64,000 bases of DNA, from NCBI RefSeq assembly GCF_022811725.1, contig NZ_CP094527.1, positions 5,890,001 through 5,954,000 on the forward strand, read 5' to 3'. Below the pieces are notes generated by a model. The model was given only the letters and a program-made list of their open reading frames with translations. It was not told the DNA's origin and ran no database searches. This stretch comes from Mucilaginibacter sp. SMC90. GTDB lineage: Bacteria; Bacteroidota; Bacteroidia; Sphingobacteriales; Sphingobacteriaceae. This document shows, piece after piece, positions 61,871-64,000 of the stretch; position 1 is the first letter of the stretch, and each line of letters begins with the position of its first letter. The translations under genes and the position numbers were made by a program.

Positions 61871-63160
61871 ATGATCAAAAAGCTATTATTAATGGGGATG
61901 CTCCTCGGCGCTGTACGCGCGGGCGCTCAAACCTACACGCCAACAGCCGATAACCTTGCTGCAAGGCAAAACTTCCAGGACATGAAGTTCGGGCTGTTTA
62001 TTCACTGGGGCATCTACAGTGAGCTTGGTGCGGGCGAGTGGGTAATGAACGAAAAGCATATTCCTTATGATAGCTATAAACGCTTGGCCGATTTTTTTAA
62101 TCCGCAGGCTTTTAACGCCCACGAATGGGTGATGTTTGCCAAAAAAGCGGGCATGAAGTACATCACTATTACTTCGCGCCATCATGATGGGTTCAGTATG
62201 TTCGGCACCAAGACATCACCATATAATATCGTTGACGCCACGCCTTACCATAAAGATCCCTTGATGGAACTGGCACAGGAATGTGTTAAAGAAGGCATCG
62301 AACTACATTTTTATTACTCCCTGCTGGATTGGGGCCGCAAGGATTATGCTTTCGGTAGTCCTATTGCCGATGGCAAACCGGTAAACGGCGACTGGGACAG
62401 CTACATCAATTTCATGAAAGCCCAGCTTACCGAATTGATCACCAAATATCCCGGCGTAAAAGGCATTTGGTTTGATGGCCATTGGGAGCGCGATGTTAAC
62501 TGGCATTATGATGAGATTTATGGGTTGATCCATAAACTGAACCCTGCCATACTGGTCGGCAATAACCATCACCTCGAACCAAAAGAAGGAGAAGACTTTC
62601 AGATGTTTGAAAAGGATTTGCCCGGAGCCAATACTACCGGTTTCAGCGGTAAATCAAAAATAGGTGCCCTGCCTCTGGAAACCTGCGAAACCATTAACAA
62701 CAGCTGGGGCTTTAACATTACCGACAGGAGCTTTAAATCATCCAAACGCATCATCCATTACCTGGTTAACGCCGCAGGTTTAAATGCCAACTTTTTATTG
62801 AACATTGGCCCCATGCCTAATGGAAAGATCCAGCCTGAATTTACCGATACGTTGGCTATTGTTGGCGCATGGGTGCAAAAAAACGGCGAAGCTATTTACG
62901 GTACCCGCGGTAGCGGTATTCCGGCACAGCCTTGGGGCGTTATCACGCAAAAAGATAAAAACCTGTATGTGCATGTGATGACGCCATCGCAGCAACCATA
63001 TGTTTTCATTCCGCAATTAAAAGGCAAAGTGACAAAAGCGGCTTTACTGGCCGATGGTACTGCGGTAAAATTTAAACAACAAACCGAGGGCGTGTTTGTA
63101 TATCTTAACGGTGTAGCAACCGACCCTGCCGACACTATTATTAAACTGACAACTAACTAA
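61871..63160 (+). CDS. Alpha-L-fucosidase, GH29 (second copy)
   Basis: Exported GH29 enzyme of 429 aa. Signal peptide ends near RAGAQ. Catalytic region: MKFGLFIHWGIYSELG, YITITSRHHDGFSMF and nucleophile Asp202 in IWFDGHWER; LETCETINNSWGFN and NFLLNIGPMPNGKIQ complete the barrel. The WFDG nucleophile context and PEFTD tail differ from the first copy, so the two probably prefer different linkages or aglycones. Starts 13 bp after the SDR stop; the FAH gene begins 12 bp after its stop. Confidence 0.95.
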   Translation: MIKKLLLMGMLLGAVRAGAQTYTPTADNLAARQNFQDMKFGLFIHWGIYSELGAGEWVMNEKHIPYDSYKRLADFFNPQAFNAHEWVMFAKKAGMKYITITSRHHDGFSMFGTKTSPYNIVDATPYHKDPLMELAQECVKEGIELHFYYSLLDWGRKDYAFGSPIADGKPVNGDWDSYINFMKAQLTELITKYPGVKGIWFDGHWERDVNWHYDEIYGLIHKLNPAILVGNNHHLEPKEGEDFQMFEKDLPGANTTGFSGKSKIGALPLETCETINNSWGFNITDRSFKSSKRIIHYLVNAAGLNANFLLNIGPMPNGKIQPEFTDTLAIVGAWVQKNGEAIYGTRGSGIPAQPWGVITQKDKNLYVHVMTPSQQPYVFIPQLKGKVTKAALLADGTAVKFKQQTEGVFVYLNGVATDPADTIIKLTTN

Positions 63161-63172
63161 TACAACAACAAT

Positions 63173-64000
63173 ATGAAACTTATAAGATTTGGCGAGATAG
63201 GAAAAGAGAAACCAGGAGTTATTCTGAATGATAAAAAATACGATGTGTCTGCCTTCGGAGAAGACTACACCGAACAATTTTTTGAAACCAATGGACTTAG
63301 CCGCCTTGCCGACTTTATAAAAGATAACCTACTGCCTGAAGTTGCCGAAGATGTGCGCTTAGGAAGCCCTATCGCCCGTCCCTCAAAACTGGTTTGTATT
63401 GGTTTGAACTATGCCGACCATGCTAAGGAAACTAACGCCCCTCTCCCACCGGAGCCGGTGATCTTCATGAAATCAACTACCGCTATTGTTGGCCCGTTTG
63501 ATGATATCATGATCCCTAAAAACTCGGTTAAAACAGATTGGGAAGTGGAGCTTGCCGTAGTTATCGGCAAAAAAGCATCATATGTTGAAGAAGCTGAAGC
63601 AATGGACTACGTTGCCGGTTACGTATTGCACAATGACGTAAGCGAGCGCGAGTTTCAGCTGGAGCGTAACGGTACCTGGGATAAAGGTAAAGGTTGCGAT
63701 ACCTTTGCACCGCTTGGCCCGTTTTTAGCTACACCTGATGAAATTGCCGATCCGCATAATCTGCGCCTGTGGTTGAAAGTTAATGGCGAAACCATGCAGG
63801 ATGGCACTACCTCAAACTTTATATTTAACCTTCCTCACCTCATCTCCTACACCAGCCAGTTCATGACTTTGCTGCCGGGTGATATTATCTCGACAGGTAC
63901 ACCAGCAGGCGTTGGTTTGGGCATGAAGCCGCCGATTTATTTAAAAGCAGGCGACGTAGTTGAATTAGGTATTGAAGGTTTGGGCGAATCAAAACAAAAC
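63173..64000 (+). CDS. FAH-family hydrolase, probable 2,4-diketo-3-deoxy-L-fuconate hydrolase (3' end cut)
   Basis: The ATG at 63173 opens 276 codons to the window end without a stop. The FAH fold is shown by KLVCIGLNYADHAKE, FMKSTTAIVGP, TDWEVELAVVIGKKAS (metal Glu residues), GYVLHNDVSEREFQ, and ISTGTPAGVGLG. In the oxidative L-fucose pathway this family cleaves 2,4-diketo-3-deoxy-L-fuconate to pyruvate and lactate. Family length is about 285 residues, so only a few residues appear missing. Fucose dehydrogenase and lactonase are not in the window and may lie to the right. Confidence 0.9.
   Translation, partial: MKLIRFGEIGKEKPGVILNDKKYDVSAFGEDYTEQFFETNGLSRLADFIKDNLLPEVAEDVRLGSPIARPSKLVCIGLNYADHAKETNAPLPPEPVIFMKSTTAIVGPFDDIMIPKNSVKTDWEVELAVVIGKKASYVEEAEAMDYVAGYVLHNDVSEREFQLERNGTWDKGKGCDTFAPLGPFLATPDEIADPHNLRLWLKVNGETMQDGTTSNFIFNLPHLISYTSQFMTLLPGDIISTGTPAGVGLGMKPPIYLKAGDVVELGIEGLGESKQN

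Overview
The window looks like chromosomal DNA of a Bacteroidota, most likely Sphingobacteriaceae (Mucilaginibacter-like). This rests on a SusC/SusD pair with an ECF sigma/FecR switch, many secreted glycoside hydrolases, LytS/LytTR signalling, TAnnTTTG-type promoter signals, weak Shine-Dalgarno use, and many palindromic intergenic repeats of the kind common in that family. The genus is inference. No rRNA, tRNA, CRISPR array, transposase or prophage was seen. Both window edges cut a gene: a GH20 hexosaminidase on the left and a FAH-family hydrolase on the right.

Layout. (1) 1-12419, minus strand: a polysaccharide utilisation locus reading ECF sigma, FecR anti-sigma, STN-containing SusC, SusD lipoprotein, GH78 alpha-L-rhamnosidase, NagX/HGSNAT-like membrane acetyltransferase, GH20. 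(2) 12704-14265: an MhqD/MhqO-like esterase and ring-cleaving dioxygenase pair. (3) 14636-18485: a second GH20 and an FGGY sugar kinase. (4) 18513-21351: a sphingomyelin-synthase-like PAP2 protein, then a metal-homeostasis operon of MerC, a new 43-aa His-rich peptide, a Fur/Zur regulator and a zinc amidase. (5) 21516-21818: a GIY-YIG gene between two palindromic repeats. (6) 30819-21996, minus strand: the most striking locus, a tight operon of Ser/Thr kinase, divergent FHA-like protein, 28-aa membrane micropeptide, PP2C phosphatase, a single-chain SEDS (RodA/FtsW) plus penicillin-binding transpeptidase fusion, and an FHA protein. It resembles the actinobacterial fhaA/fhaB-pstP-rodA-pbpA-pknA/B cluster in gene content.

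(7) 31146-37330: L-rhamnose catabolism (RhaT, bifunctional RhaEW-type aldolase/dehydrogenase, RhaI isomerase, rhamnulokinase), which would use rhamnose freed by the GH78 enzyme. (8) 37564-42670: polysaccharide deacetylase, alpha/beta hydrolase, GT2, exported TIM-barrel isomerase, DoxX. (9) 42811-46231: a cNMP-domain histidine kinase, a response regulator fused to a thioredoxin-reductase-like flavoprotein without its CxxC, and a UBP zinc finger. (10) 46630-53114: LytTR/LytS pair and two outer-membrane beta-barrel proteins. (11) 53247-56734: AraC regulator and FtsX-like permease. (12) 57356-64000: an L-fucose locus with mutarotase, two GH29 fucosidases, a UxaA-family dehydratase, an SDR and a FAH hydrolase, matching an oxidative L-fucose pathway in which a UxaA-type enzyme appears to replace the usual enolase-type fuconate dehydratase.

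Intergenic DNA is dominated by at least six families of hairpin-forming repeats. One family has three copies of a ~120-137 bp G/C-rich palindrome. Another begins with TGA at both ends and supplies the stop codon of three neighbouring genes. At 56735-57250 three palindromes are nested inside each other.
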